IMG/VR virus record: IMGVR_UViG_3300009124_000009
Coordinates: 1-64,000 of that record
DNA from: a virus
Length of the DNA: 64,000 bases
Direction: 5' to 3' (one strand)
Positions 47,121 to 55,048 of the stretch are shown in pieces; the first letter of the stretch is position 1; each line of letters starts with the position of its first letter. The position numbers were made by a program, and so were the translations under genes. Under the pieces are notes generated by a model. The model saw only the letters and a list, made by a program, of their open reading frames with translations, did not search any database and was not told the origin of the DNA.

Positions 47121-49301
47121 TTATGTGAAACAACCTGAACCGACTACTACAGGTGATACAACCGTTGGAATTGGTGTCTGTGGTAGACTCGACTCGAATT
47201 GACCTGGCGTGATACTATTTAGTGGGATAGACGAAGGTGGAATAGTGCCAACAGTTGCCACTGTAACTGGTGGTTGTGGGAATGCAATAATAGTTCCTGG
47301 AGTTGTTGGAGTAATCGTAAAGTTATTGGATGGAATAACAATTACAGGAATAGAAAGATCATTATCGGAGATCACATACGTGTTTCCATCACCCGTTCCT
47401 CCAGTACCGCCAGAAGAACCAGTACCATCGCCAGTCCCGCCAGTGCCCGTACCTCCATCACCGCCAGTGCCCGTAGTGCCACCCCCATCTCCAGCACCAC
47501 CACTAATAAATCCATTGTCTCCAGCAGCAAGTTGATCTACTGCAGTTGGTGGATTATTTTGATCGCCAATAATTGCTACTGGTCCTACAGTAATACTGCC
47601 ACTTTCATAATCAACGGTCCCAAATTGGGGATTGGTCATAACTTGATTGCCACCATCGATATAGAAGGAGTATATATTTCCATAACCATCATCAGTAAAA
47701 TATTGTTGAGTTGCTGGTCTATCAGTTGTGTAAAAAGCACCAGATAGAATGACTGGTTCTTTATAGCAGTTGCTACTTACCGCTTTACCAGAAGCATCAA
47801 CAACTTCTCCCGTAGTTCCAATATTTTTAGATGGTGAAGTATCTAAAATCGGAGTACCATATTGAAGTGTATACGTATTTGCTAGATTTTTCTCTGGTTC
47901 AATATATTTGACTAGTGTAGTCTGAATTGAAGTACCTTCTAAAGAAGGATCTGCCAAAGAAATTGCACGAAGCAGTTTAGATTGATTATATGAAGCACCA
48001 AAGTTGTTTAGACCAGTCTGATCAGCAAATTCTGCCAAAGAGTTGTCAACTTTTGCTTGCAACTCAGATGCAGTTAGAGAAGTTTTATTTGGATCGTATG
48101 TAGTGAAGATTTTATTTGCAATATACAAATAATCTGGATCTGCAATTCTCGTTTCTAGAGATGCCATGGTGTATTTTTGCAAATCTTTAGCAATTTGCAA
48201 TTTTGTAGCATTATTGAGTTTATTGCCACTCTGAGTTTTGATAGCAACGTAAACTTTTCCGTATACTGCTGGTGTAAGTTGATCTCCACCAAATGCAACT
48301 ACGGAATCTGCGTTTGGATACACCCGTTTAGTCAGAATCTCATAATCTCTAGTTGTAACTGCTCTGTTTTGGGTTGCATAGTACCTAGGAGCAGCATATT
48401 TGATGGATTCCACACTCTCCCTAGGAGAACCCTCTTGAGAACGCTCATAGACGGTTACAGTAACCTGTCCAGCACTGTATTCAATACCGTTACTGTCAAT
48501 AATTGTTCCTACAAATCCAATATCCTGAATATCGTTTGCTTCAGAACCATTAGAAACGATATATTCAAATTCAACAATCTCACCATCCTGCAATGCTCTA
48601 CCAATAACACCATCACCGAAGAATACTTCGTATCTAAGGTCTGCTACTTCGTTCAGATAGTAAATTCTAGAGGTATTATTTAGTTGTGTGACAACATCCA
48701 CCTTATTGTAGGTATCAACACTAGTAGACTGTTCGTTGGGTCTTACAGAAACCTTTAGAGTTGCTACATCGACATCTTCATTGGGGATGATGTATCTCTG
48801 TCTTTGGAATGTATCAACAGTATAAGAGTATGTTAGTAGAGCACCTTCGGTGAAGAGGACTTTATCGAGCACGGCTTTTCCGAGATTGTCTACGGAGAAG
48901 GTAATGTCGTTTAGTGCATTGAAAATATACCCATCACCAGCAACTGCTGCACCTTTTTTCAGCGTTACAAATCTAGGGAACTCTAAATTGCTCTGAATTG
49001 TCTGTAGTTCTAGTTTTACGCAAATTTTTGCCGAAGTAATAGACCTAGGAACATAATTTAGTAGTTTTGCGATATTAGCAACATTTGCTCTTGTAGATGC
49101 ACTATTGATGAATGCTTCATTGATCAGCATATTTGACGTAAACGCCGAATAATACGTGTTATACGCCAGAATATCAATCAGATACGAAAGCGTTGATCCC
49201 TCAAAATCATAGTCCGTAAACTCATCCCGAGTCCTCAGATACGTTTTGATAGATGCTTTGATATCATCAAAATTTAGTGCTGTAAGATTATTTGGTTGCA
49301 T
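47121..49301 (-). CDS. 6: Baseplate wedge protein (gp6-like, baseplate J family)
   Basis: The 726-residue protein begins MQPNNLTALNFDDIKASIKT with DYDFEGSTLSYLIDILAYNT and INEAFINSASTRANVANIAK, characteristic of T4 gp6 homologues. gp6 dimers join the wedges into the inner baseplate ring. The C-terminal ~110 residues contain a Gly/Thr low-complexity linker (GTGGTGDGTGSSGGTGG) followed by a short Pro/Val segment, absent from T4 gp6 (660 residues) and possibly an attachment point for the adhesins. It overlaps gp25 by one base and lies 20 bases before the giant gene. Confidence 0.93.
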   Translation of the reverse strand: MQPNNLTALNFDDIKASIKTYLRTRDEFTDYDFEGSTLSYLIDILAYNTYYSAFTSNMLINEAFINSASTRANVANIAKLLNYVPRSITSAKICVKLELQTIQSNLEFPRFVTLKKGAAVAGDGYIFNALNDITFSVDNLGKAVLDKVLFTEGALLTYSYTVDTFQRQRYIIPNEDVDVATLKVSVRPNEQSTSVDTYNKVDVVTQLNNTSRIYYLNEVADLRYEVFFGDGVIGRALQDGEIVEFEYIVSNGSEANDIQDIGFVGTIIDSNGIEYSAGQVTVTVYERSQEGSPRESVESIKYAAPRYYATQNRAVTTRDYEILTKRVYPNADSVVAFGGDQLTPAVYGKVYVAIKTQSGNKLNNATKLQIAKDLQKYTMASLETRIADPDYLYIANKIFTTYDPNKTSLTASELQAKVDNSLAEFADQTGLNNFGASYNQSKLLRAISLADPSLEGTSIQTTLVKYIEPEKNLANTYTLQYGTPILDTSPSKNIGTTGEVVDASGKAVSSNCYKEPVILSGAFYTTDRPATQQYFTDDGYGNIYSFYIDGGNQVMTNPQFGTVDYESGSITVGPVAIIGDQNNPPTAVDQLAAGDNGFISGGAGDGGGTTGTGGDGGTGTGGTGDGTGSSGGTGGTGDGNTYVISDNDLSIPVIVIPSNNFTITPTTPGTIIAFPQPPVTVATVGTIPPSSIPLNSITPGQFESSLPQTPIPTVVSPVVVGSGCFT

Positions 49302-49738
49302 TATCCGACTGGAGGTTCGAGGATGAAACTAACTTCTTCTGAGTATGGTGATCCAATAATGGTATATTTCAAATCAACTTGCAAATAATGTTCATCGGGA
49401 TTGGGTATCACAGTCAAATTTTCAACTTGTATGCGCTGATCATAATTTCTGATTGTATTTATGATGTCTTGCTTCAATTCAGTTACTGTAAAAGGGTCTA
49501 GGGGTTCAAACAACAGTTGATACACCCTAGACCCAAAGTCCTGATTATAAAATTTTTCACCTGGTTGCGTTAGAACCAAGTTTTTGATTGATTGTTTGAT
49601 GGCAACATCATTTTTTACTGCAGAAACATCTTTAGTTGATGGATGAACAGCAAAAGAGGTAATGATGTCTCTAAATTTTCTAGAAGTTTTAGAAACATCA
49701 GAACCTAATAAGTCTTTTTGTGGTATGTACTGTGCCAT
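49301..49738 (-). CDS. 25: Baseplate wedge protein (gp25-like)
   Basis: The 145-residue product matches the gp25/GPW family: KTSRKFRDIITSFAVHPSTK, DVAIKQSIKNLVLTQPGEKF and FGSRVYQLLFEPLDPFT, with an ELKQDIINTIRNYDQRIQVE helix. gp25 is the most conserved sheath-initiating wedge protein, shared with R-type pyocins and type VI secretion (TssE). Despite its old name it has no proven lysozyme role. It overlaps its neighbours on both sides by single bases, so gp25 and gp6 are translated together. Confidence 0.93.
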   Translation of the reverse strand: MAQYIPQKDLLGSDVSKTSRKFRDIITSFAVHPSTKDVSAVKNDVAIKQSIKNLVLTQPGEKFYNQDFGSRVYQLLFEPLDPFTVTELKQDIINTIRNYDQRIQVENLTVIPNPDEHYLQVDLKYTIIGSPYSEEVSFILEPPVG

Positions 49739-49923
49739 TATTGATGCCAGCGTTCAACATAATCGTCAAATCCGCCTTTACCTCCACATGGACGTGAATA
49801 ACGGTCATTTGGAGGTTGTTTTGATGCTTTAGCAAGATAGTAATCAGATCTAGGATCGGTAATTAGTACCATTCCCGATTTGATGAACTCTTTCCCCTGG
49901 TCGGGGATTGGGTGGTTTGCCAT
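49738..49923 (-). CDS. 61-residue hypothetical protein
   Basis: MANHPIPDQGKEFIKSGMVL starts a polar protein with SDYYLAKASKQPPNDRYSRP and a C-terminal GGKGGFDDYVERWHQ. The ATG follows a strong Shine-Dalgarno sequence (GGAGGAG) at 7 bases and the stop overlaps the gp25 ATG by one base. No family name is known to me. Fixed coupling to gp25 suggests a baseplate assembly role, which is inference. Confidence 0.75.
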   Translation of the reverse strand: MANHPIPDQGKEFIKSGMVLITDPRSDYYLAKASKQPPNDRYSRPCGGKGGFDDYVERWHQ

Positions 49924-49959
49924 GCTCCTCCTACAATAGTAGGGACTAGTGCCCCTTTT

Positions 49960-49966
49960 TATTTAG
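49960..49966 (-). promoter_or_regulatory. Late promoter candidate (CTAAATA)
   Basis: GCTAAATAAAAA overlaps the stop of the 49-residue gene and lies 37 bases upstream of the ATG at 49923, placing it ahead of the small gene, gp25 and gp6. Confidence 0.55.
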
Positions 49967-50112
49967 CGACCCTGCCCACGGTACTTCTTTTTAGCATTAT
50001 TGCGAGAAGTTGCCGCATACTTTGTATTCTTAGATGCTCCCTGACGGGTAGACTTTGGTTTTCCTGGCATGAAGTTGACGCCAGAAAGACCTACTTTAGA
50101 TCGCGTTGCCAT
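49963..50112 (-). CDS. 49-residue highly basic protein
   Basis: A short frame from the ATG at 50112 encodes MATRSKVGLSGVNFMPGKPK and a tail rich in Lys, Arg, Asn and Gly (NAKKKYRGQGR). About a quarter of residues are Lys or Arg with almost no acidic ones, typical of a nucleic-acid-binding or virion-packaged peptide. It begins 3 bases after the stop of the PAAR gene and ends at a late promoter, filling the gap precisely. Function unknown. Confidence 0.7.
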   Translation of the reverse strand: MATRSKVGLSGVNFMPGKPKSTRQGASKNTKYAATSRNNAKKKYRGQGR

Positions 50113-50115
50113 AAT

Positions 50116-50637
50116 TTAGCCTCCAATAAATACGTTTGCTGATCCTGTGGTAATTTTGCTCAGACAGGGTGGATACATAGGATCTCCAACTCTACACGCT
50201 GCCTTCTTCTCGATAAATACGGTTTTGCTTGTTGCTTTTGGTGCTCTCTGATGTCCAATACCCCCAGCGTCATCAGCACATGTAAAGACAGATGCATTAC
50301 ATTGAATAGGAACAATTGTAGGTTGTTTTTCAGGACATGGGGATGTATTCACAGTGTTCATACATGGACTTTTATGTTCCTGTAAGACATCCCCATCAAC
50401 AATGGGAGCAATTTTGTTGATTTTTACCGTAACCGCAATAGGCGTTACTTTAGCAACTAATGGTGCGGGTGGCCATTGAGTGTAACCATCCATTGTCGCA
50501 ACAGTCTTCTTTGGGGCAATTGTACAATTACCTCCAGCGGGAACACACTGAATAGTTGCGTGTACTACACCAGGGAGACATTTGCCGTGTCCACTACAGA
50601 CACCAGCAAAAACAGCAGCAGCGGGACCTTTAGGCAT
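50116..50637 (-). CDS. PAAR-like spike tip protein
   Basis: The 173-residue product has PAAR hallmarks split between the ends: KGPAAAVFAGVCSGHGKCLP at the N-terminus and CRVGDPMYPPCLSKITTGSA with NVFIGG at the C-terminus. At least ten cysteines and several histidines could hold an iron or zinc ion at the tip. PAAR proteins sharpen contractile-tail spikes; T4 uses gp5.4. Position next to gp25 and gp6 fits. It shares one base with the upstream 917-residue gene, suggesting that gene encodes the spike or its adaptor. Confidence 0.8.
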   Translation of the reverse strand: MPKGPAAAVFAGVCSGHGKCLPGVVHATIQCVPAGGNCTIAPKKTVATMDGYTQWPPAPLVAKVTPIAVTVKINKIAPIVDGDVLQEHKSPCMNTVNTSPCPEKQPTIVPIQCNASVFTCADDAGGIGHQRAPKATSKTVFIEKKAACRVGDPMYPPCLSKITTGSANVFIGG

Positions 50638-53390
50638 TAGTTACAAACTGACTCGAATGGATTTCCAAAAGCTTCGGTAGCACTAACAAATGTGGTAGCT
50701 GCTGCCGTCATATCATTATATATGTCCACTGTTCCAGATGCAGTAAAACTTGCACATCCTCCAGAGATAGTGGCAGTAGGATATGAAAGTGAGGTCGTAA
50801 CACCTGCAATTGGTGTATAACCAGGAGCACCTGGAGTTGGACAGTAATCAGTACAATCCAAACCTGGCATAGTGCAGGTAAGACTGATATTCATCGTAGT
50901 TTTAGTCGATGAATCGGGTGTGTACTGTCTCACATAGTATTTTAGGAACCGAGAAGCGCAGGGCATACGTGAAAATGACACGTTTACTGTCTGAACTTCC
51001 GTCTCATCATACACTAATTCTTTGTCCTCGTCAAGTGTTGCGTCAATAGCAGCGTTATAATTGTCCAAAGCAATTTTCATAGAACTATCTAGACCTTCAA
51101 TGGGCGAAAATTCTGCGAATTTTTCAGGAGTTTCTGTGGTTCTTGGCATTGCATCAATAGCAGACTGAGGCAAACCTCCTGTTGAGGTCTCAATAACACG
51201 TTTTACGCCTGGATCTGTGCGTACATTTGTGCTAATATGCTTTCTTTCAGTGATTGTTTGCTGTGCAAACATAGATTCCTTCTGTTTGTAGTACTGATCT
51301 TTGCTAGTAGTCTGCGAAAGATCAATTTTAGTGACTTTTCCGACCAAAGTTTCCTTATTTTTTTGTTGTAAATCCGCTTTATTCTCTGCAATAAGTTGAG
51401 ATGCAGATTTATTTTCTAATTTTTCAATTGTGCAGGTGTAACTCTGCCTCTTCATCTCCTTTATAAAGGCATCTGCAGACTCTTGGTCCTGAAAAACCTT
51501 ACTATATTCCAAAGTAGAACCGCCTTTTTGCGTATAATTGGTCCCAGGAATCTTATATTCGGCAGGTCTGGAGTATTTTACGCGAATACCAGTGATTGTT
51601 TGCGTCCCTACAACCTCAGAAACACCATCAAAATCAAATTCTGCCGCTTTTATCTCCCCAACATGATCAAATTTACCCAAATCATTGAAGTCATCCGCCT
51701 CTTTTTGTAGATTTAGCGCAGCATCATCGTCTGGATCGCCCAAACCAGGAAAAGAAGTAACGTCACTATGACCAGTAGTGTCGCCAATACCCAGTACTGG
51801 AGGAGTAGAAGAGGAATATCCGCTACCACCATCAATAATTCTGACTGCAGTGATGCTTCCATTGCTAAATGTTGCTTCTACAACTGCCTGCTTACCACTA
51901 GAAATGGCAGGTGGAGACACACCAACGGTAGGTTCATACCCTAAAATGTTATAACCGCTACCACCATCAATGATATTAGCACCAGTAATCACCCCATTAG
52001 ACACACTAAACGTAATATTGGGTTCAACCAAGTCATCATAAACGTGTGGAACATCGGGATCTATTTCTGCAGTGATGAATTGAATGGACTTACCAGGAAA
52101 TTCATAAAATCCTACGATCATTCCACGGTCAGCAATACCCTTTCCTGCGGCAACAGTAATAGAACGTCCCGCAGATGTGGTGTATGATCCATCTTTTGTA
52201 AAATTACTTCCACTTCCATCTAGTTCTAAGACATGCCAAATAAAGTTTTCAATATCAGTATGGAACGTTCCCACAATAGTATGACCATTTACAGTCTCAC
52301 CCCTAGAAATTAGTGTGCCTGTACTACCAGCAGCAACAGTCCTATCAACAACGGAGGTTACATTGAGTGTCCACGAAAACCCTTCTAGAGTGTCACTAAA
52401 CGTAGAACTAGTACTATAACCCGTACCACCACTGATTACTTCTAGGATACTGACTAAACTACCATCATATGTGTATACATTATCGGTAAGATCCGTGATG
52501 TTAGGGCGGATACTAATCGCATACCTAAATCCATTGGGATCGGTAAACTCTTCAATATACCTCTCACCGAAATCATCTTGCCCCCAGGTTCCAGCACTGA
52601 TGGTAAATTCACCATTAGATGCACCCTCAGACCATGCATTGTATGTGTTACCATCGATGGTAATCGTAAAACTGTCAACTGAGTTAGCCTGAGTAGTAGA
52701 CAGTCCATTATATTTGAAAATAACTGTATTTCTATTTGTACCAGAGGCATAAATGGTAGGGTGTGGTTGATCACCATTACCTGTAAGATTGCCTTCTGGA
52801 AGTGAATACGAGACTGTAGTACTAGAAGGTACACACTCACCCTCAGAAGTCGTACATGGAATGCACTGCCAGAACGATGAAGACGTACTTGTGGTGGTTG
52901 TCGTCGTAATTGTCGTAGGTTCACCCGTCAATGGATCTTCTGGTCCTTCAGAAGTACTCGTACTACTCGAAGTATCAGTACGAGTAACTAGACGAGTTTG
53001 TTTACATGGAGTACCAACAAATGAACCTGAAGTGTCCCACATGTACGCAAAGTACATATCACTGTCTAACGGATAAAATGATAGAGCATTGGGCACATGT
53101 TCCCACACTCTCCAATTGGTACTAGTACTACTAGTACCGAATCCAGTGCCTTCAGAACGTTTTAGTTTTCCACAATATGCAGGAGCACTCAATGGATTGC
53201 TAGTATCGTCCTGACTAACAGCTACTACACTTGACCCGTACATGACCGCATCACGATCTACTGAAGGCCAATAAAAACTTCTATTCTGTTGAGGATACGT
53301 CCAAAATTGTACTCCCATTCCCCCAGTGGGTTGGTAGTTAGAACAATGCCCAGGAGTATCTGATGCAGACCCGTCAGTTTGGCAACCCAT
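50637..53390 (-). CDS. Large virion protein, possible spike-associated (917 aa)
   Basis: The protein starts MGCQTDGSASDTPGHCSNYQ, has a Ser/Thr-rich low-complexity stretch (GEPTTITTTTTTSTSSSFWQ) at about residue 155-175, GGxGY modules near 330, 485 and 520, a charged helical middle (about 600-790, with long Lys/Glu/Gln segments such as AENKADLQQKNKETL), and a cysteine-containing C-terminal part (CTMPGLDCTDYCPTPGAPGY). No lysozyme or OB-fold gp5 motifs were recognised. Its place directly before the PAAR tip gene suggests a tail-hub or spike role, but this is inferred. Confidence 0.7.
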   Translation of the reverse strand: MGCQTDGSASDTPGHCSNYQPTGGMGVQFWTYPQQNRSFYWPSVDRDAVMYGSSVVAVSQDDTSNPLSAPAYCGKLKRSEGTGFGTSSTSTNWRVWEHVPNALSFYPLDSDMYFAYMWDTSGSFVGTPCKQTRLVTRTDTSSSTSTSEGPEDPLTGEPTTITTTTTTSTSSSFWQCIPCTTSEGECVPSSTTVSYSLPEGNLTGNGDQPHPTIYASGTNRNTVIFKYNGLSTTQANSVDSFTITIDGNTYNAWSEGASNGEFTISAGTWGQDDFGERYIEEFTDPNGFRYAISIRPNITDLTDNVYTYDGSLVSILEVISGGTGYSTSSTFSDTLEGFSWTLNVTSVVDRTVAAGSTGTLISRGETVNGHTIVGTFHTDIENFIWHVLELDGSGSNFTKDGSYTTSAGRSITVAAGKGIADRGMIVGFYEFPGKSIQFITAEIDPDVPHVYDDLVEPNITFSVSNGVITGANIIDGGSGYNILGYEPTVGVSPPAISSGKQAVVEATFSNGSITAVRIIDGGSGYSSSTPPVLGIGDTTGHSDVTSFPGLGDPDDDAALNLQKEADDFNDLGKFDHVGEIKAAEFDFDGVSEVVGTQTITGIRVKYSRPAEYKIPGTNYTQKGGSTLEYSKVFQDQESADAFIKEMKRQSYTCTIEKLENKSASQLIAENKADLQQKNKETLVGKVTKIDLSQTTSKDQYYKQKESMFAQQTITERKHISTNVRTDPGVKRVIETSTGGLPQSAIDAMPRTTETPEKFAEFSPIEGLDSSMKIALDNYNAAIDATLDEDKELVYDETEVQTVNVSFSRMPCASRFLKYYVRQYTPDSSTKTTMNISLTCTMPGLDCTDYCPTPGAPGYTPIAGVTTSLSYPTATISGGCASFTASGTVDIYNDMTAAATTFVSATEAFGNPFESVCN

Positions 53391-53667
53391 TCTTACATTC
53401 TTTCAACTTACTGTAAATGAGATCAAAGTTCTCTTTCATATTTAGATAATTCTCTTCACCCTCTGGTCGATACATGATAGCACCACTCAATACCATCTTT
53501 TGTAAAGCATTGAATGCTTCCTCTAATTGAATGATACGTTGACTAATAATACTAATTGCATCAGCAGTTGTCTTGTGAGCATCATTTACAGTCTGCCAAT
53601 CAGTTTCTGTAATAACCACACCAGGAGGTTTTAGAATCTCTTTTAGGGTCTTGTTAGGATTTTCCAT
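53374..53667 (-). CDS. 97-residue helical protein, unknown
   Basis: MENPNKTLKEILKPPGVVIT leads into a long helix (AHKTTADAISIISQRIIQLE, EAFNALQKMVLSGA) that may form a coiled coil, then MYRPEGEENYLNMKENFDLI and an acidic/polar tail. The end overlaps the start of the 917-residue gene by 17 bases, so the two are likely made together. No family was recognised. A TATACT hexamer (53668-53673) directly abuts its start and is probably not its promoter. Confidence 0.7.
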   Translation of the reverse strand: MENPNKTLKEILKPPGVVITETDWQTVNDAHKTTADAISIISQRIIQLEEAFNALQKMVLSGAIMYRPEGEENYLNMKENFDLIYSKLKECKNGLPN

Positions 53668-53702
53668 AGTATAAAAATTGGGAACGCGGTGGAGGACACT
53701 TT

Positions 53703-53867
53703 TTAGGATTCTACTTTCTTCAAAGTAAATGAAAGTTCACTGTCATCCACAGAATACTCTAATTCATCCCCAACTGCCCATCCGAGGTCTTCTATAACTT
53801 CATCTGGAATCGGAAGGATAAGATCTCCGAATTCGTCTTCTTCTAGCGTAACAGTGAATCTTTTCAT
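53703..53867 (-). CDS. AbrB/MazE-like swapped-hairpin peptide (54 aa)
   Basis: The short protein MKRFTVTLEEDEFGDLILPI continues PDEVIEDLGWAVGDELEY and ends with a beta strand (SELSFTLKKVES). The GDLILPIPDEVIEDLGWAVGDEL core is the pattern of AbrB/SpoVT/MazE swapped-hairpin domains (strand, P-x-x-h-x-x-x-G-h-x-x-G-D). These are DNA-binding dimers, often in antitoxins or transition-state regulators. No toxin gene lies beside it. The protein is acidic overall, so DNA binding is uncertain. It is 4 bases from the downstream end of the 71-residue gene. Confidence 0.7.
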   Translation of the reverse strand: MKRFTVTLEEDEFGDLILPIPDEVIEDLGWAVGDELEYSVDDSELSFTLKKVES

Positions 53868-53871
53868 ATTT

Positions 53872-54087
53872 TTACAATCGATTTACCTGGGGATTGTCTG
53901 ATGGATTCTCACCCTTCCACTCTTTCCAGTGTTGGATGACATGAGAGGTGTCAGTGGTGTGCCCAGCACTCGTCAAATAATCTGCACATTCGTACATCCG
54001 AGGATCTAAGAAATTTTCATATTTTATTAGAGTTTCTAAGACAAACGTCCGTAGATCTTGTCTCTCAACCCTGATAGCATTGTCCAT
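53872..54087 (-). CDS. 71-residue hypothetical protein
   Basis: MDNAIRVERQDLRTFVLETL continues with a helical middle (IKYENFLDPRMYECADYLTS) and a Trp-rich polar end (VIQHWKEWKGENPSDNPQVN). It looks like a compact soluble helical protein. The 166-base gap upstream holds an AT-rich TATATAAAAAA stretch that might be a promoter. Function unknown. Confidence 0.65.
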   Translation of the reverse strand: MDNAIRVERQDLRTFVLETLIKYENFLDPRMYECADYLTSAGHTTDTSHVIQHWKEWKGENPSDNPQVNRL

Positions 54088-54253
54088 AAAAAACCTCTGA
54101 CGGGCAAAAATTTACTGGGCGATTTTTTTTATATAGCATGATAACACTCTCGCGTTTGGGAACCTTTGTAGGTTAGGGTAGTTATGCTTTTTTATATACG
54201 GCCCGCCCGACCGCCGAAAACCCGCGCCACGACTGGGATCTGGGGCGAGTTCT
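54088..54253. other. Gap with paired TATATAAAAAA motifs and a GC-rich island
   Basis: On the minus strand TATATAAAAAA occurs twice (near 54130 and 54193), the first about 40 bases before the 71-residue gene. Between about 54199 and 54232 the DNA is unusually GC-rich (runs of CCGCCC, CGACCGCCG and CCCGCGCC), in contrast to the AT-rich surroundings. I see no tRNA, no long stem followed by a T-run, and no gene. Confidence 0.5.
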
Positions 54254-54388
54254 TTACATTTTATCGCCCTCAATCAACTGCCCAATGTAATCATCAGCAT
54301 CGCCTAATACGTCTCCGACCCATTCATCTTCTGGCAGAGTCTCGGTATAAGCGTCGGAGAGGATTTCGGGAGAAAAGTCTTCAAACAT
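54254..54388 (-). CDS. 44-residue acidic protein
   Basis: A small frame from the ATG at 54388 encodes MFEDFSPEILSDAYTETLPE and DEWVGDVLGDADDYIGQLIE, ending GDKM. More than a quarter of residues are Asp or Glu and there is one Lys. Such small acidic peptides in lytic phages can mimic DNA or bind basic host proteins; that is only a general possibility here. It follows the 124-residue gene after 26 bases. Confidence 0.6.
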   Translation of the reverse strand: MFEDFSPEILSDAYTETLPEDEWVGDVLGDADDYIGQLIEGDKM

Positions 54389-54414
54389 GTGTGTCAGTTA
54401 GTGTTAGTTAGTGA

Positions 54415-54789
54415 TCAGGCGTAGATGTAACCGTTGGTGAAAACACGCTCAACGTTGTTATCTTTGAGATACCAAACATGTTGGCGCTGATAAACACCAT
54501 CAGTGGCACCATTGCAGAAGCGGTCGATGATAGCGTTTAGACGAGATTTGGTGGTATTGGATTGCCAACCGCCATCAAAGATCTCCAGAAAATCTTCTCC
54601 GAGCACTGCAATCTTGTTACCATGAAGACGAACGATCGAAGTGTTATTTTCTTCGTTGAATGAAACCGAAGTGTTGCCAGATTGCCAATCTTTGCTGTTA
54701 GCGAGAGCGGCATTCATTTGCTGTTCGATCTTACGCATGAGAGACGATTTGAGAGGGTTTAGAGTGTGGAGAGAGAGATCGGGTCTCAT
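54415..54789 (-). CDS. Conserved hypothetical protein (124 aa)
   Basis: MRPDLSLHTLNPLKSSLMRK is followed by a helix, a beta part (TSVSFNEENNTSIVRLHGNK, LEIFDGG) and NAIIDRFCNGATDGVYQRQH with VWYLKD. This pattern recurs in cyanomyovirus conserved hypotheticals, as I recall; no function is known. The ATG at 54789 has a purine-rich GGAGGGGA site directly upstream, while a second ATG at 54738 is also possible. It is served by promoter cassette a. Confidence 0.75.
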   Translation of the reverse strand: MRPDLSLHTLNPLKSSLMRKIEQQMNAALANSKDWQSGNTSVSFNEENNTSIVRLHGNKIAVLGEDFLEIFDGGWQSNTTKSRLNAIIDRFCNGATDGVYQRQHVWYLKDNNVERVFTNGYIYA

Positions 54790-54801
54790 TCCCCTCCACT
54801 C

Positions 54802-55044
54802 CTATAGTATGGCACCTCTAGGGGCACTCAGGGGGGTTTGGTGGACACTTTGACCAACTGGCACATCGGTTATTGATAGAAACCATCCGATCTGTTTGAT
54901 ATAATCGAAGGGAGACATTCTAGGCGTCACAGGATAACCTTCCCCACGTCCTTCTCTAACACCATCGACGAAAATCTCTAGTTCATAAACTGAACGAAAT
55001 TCCCCAACAAGTTCATCAGATTCATTATAAAGAAAGTAGATCAT
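54802..55044 (-). CDS. 80-residue protein whose tail is encoded by cassette a
   Basis: From the ATG at 55044 the product starts MIYFLYNESDELVGEFRSVY, a beta-hairpin-like start with YELEIFVDGVREGRGEGYP, and ends in VGQSVHQTPLSAPRGAIL. The last ~20 codons coincide with promoter cassette a and the stop TAG comes from its CTATAG. A longer start at 55089 would overlap the upstream gene and is less likely. Function unknown. The tail is probably the by-product of the regulatory DNA. Confidence 0.6.
   Translation of the reverse strand: MIYFLYNESDELVGEFRSVYELEIFVDGVREGRGEGYPVTPRMSPFDYIKQIGWFLSITDVPVGQSVHQTPLSAPRGAIL
54806..54865 (-). promoter_or_regulatory. Promoter cassette a (element plus CATACT)
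   Basis: The coding strand has a GTGCCA...GTCCAC element (54841-54864), then 29 bases, then TGC-CATACT with the -10 hexamer at 54806-54811. No recognisable -35 hexamer is found at 17 bp. The first base of the element is 35 bases from the first base of the -10 box, as in cassettes c-g. It serves the 124-residue gene and lies inside the 3' end of the upstream gene. Confidence 0.75.
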
Positions 55045-55048
55045 TTTG

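Noticed and set aside
47216-47223. ACTAAATA box considered as a late promoter for the giant gene
   Set aside because: It is more than 110 bases from the start and inside the gp6 coding region, so it was not listed as a feature.
49928-49960. AGGG-ACTAGTG-CCCCT followed by TTTTT on the plus strand considered as a terminator
   Set aside because: The stem is only about four pairs and there are no plus-strand genes for it to terminate.
53668-53698. TATACT with a GTGTCC-like sequence upstream, considered as another promoter cassette
   Set aside because: The spacing is about 10 bp shorter than in the other copies and only a few bases of the element match; the -10 overlaps the start codon region of the next gene.
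54150-54240. GC-rich stretch considered as a tRNA or other structured RNA gene
   Set aside because: No cloverleaf arms, no GTTC-type T loop and no matching acceptor stem could be found on either strand.
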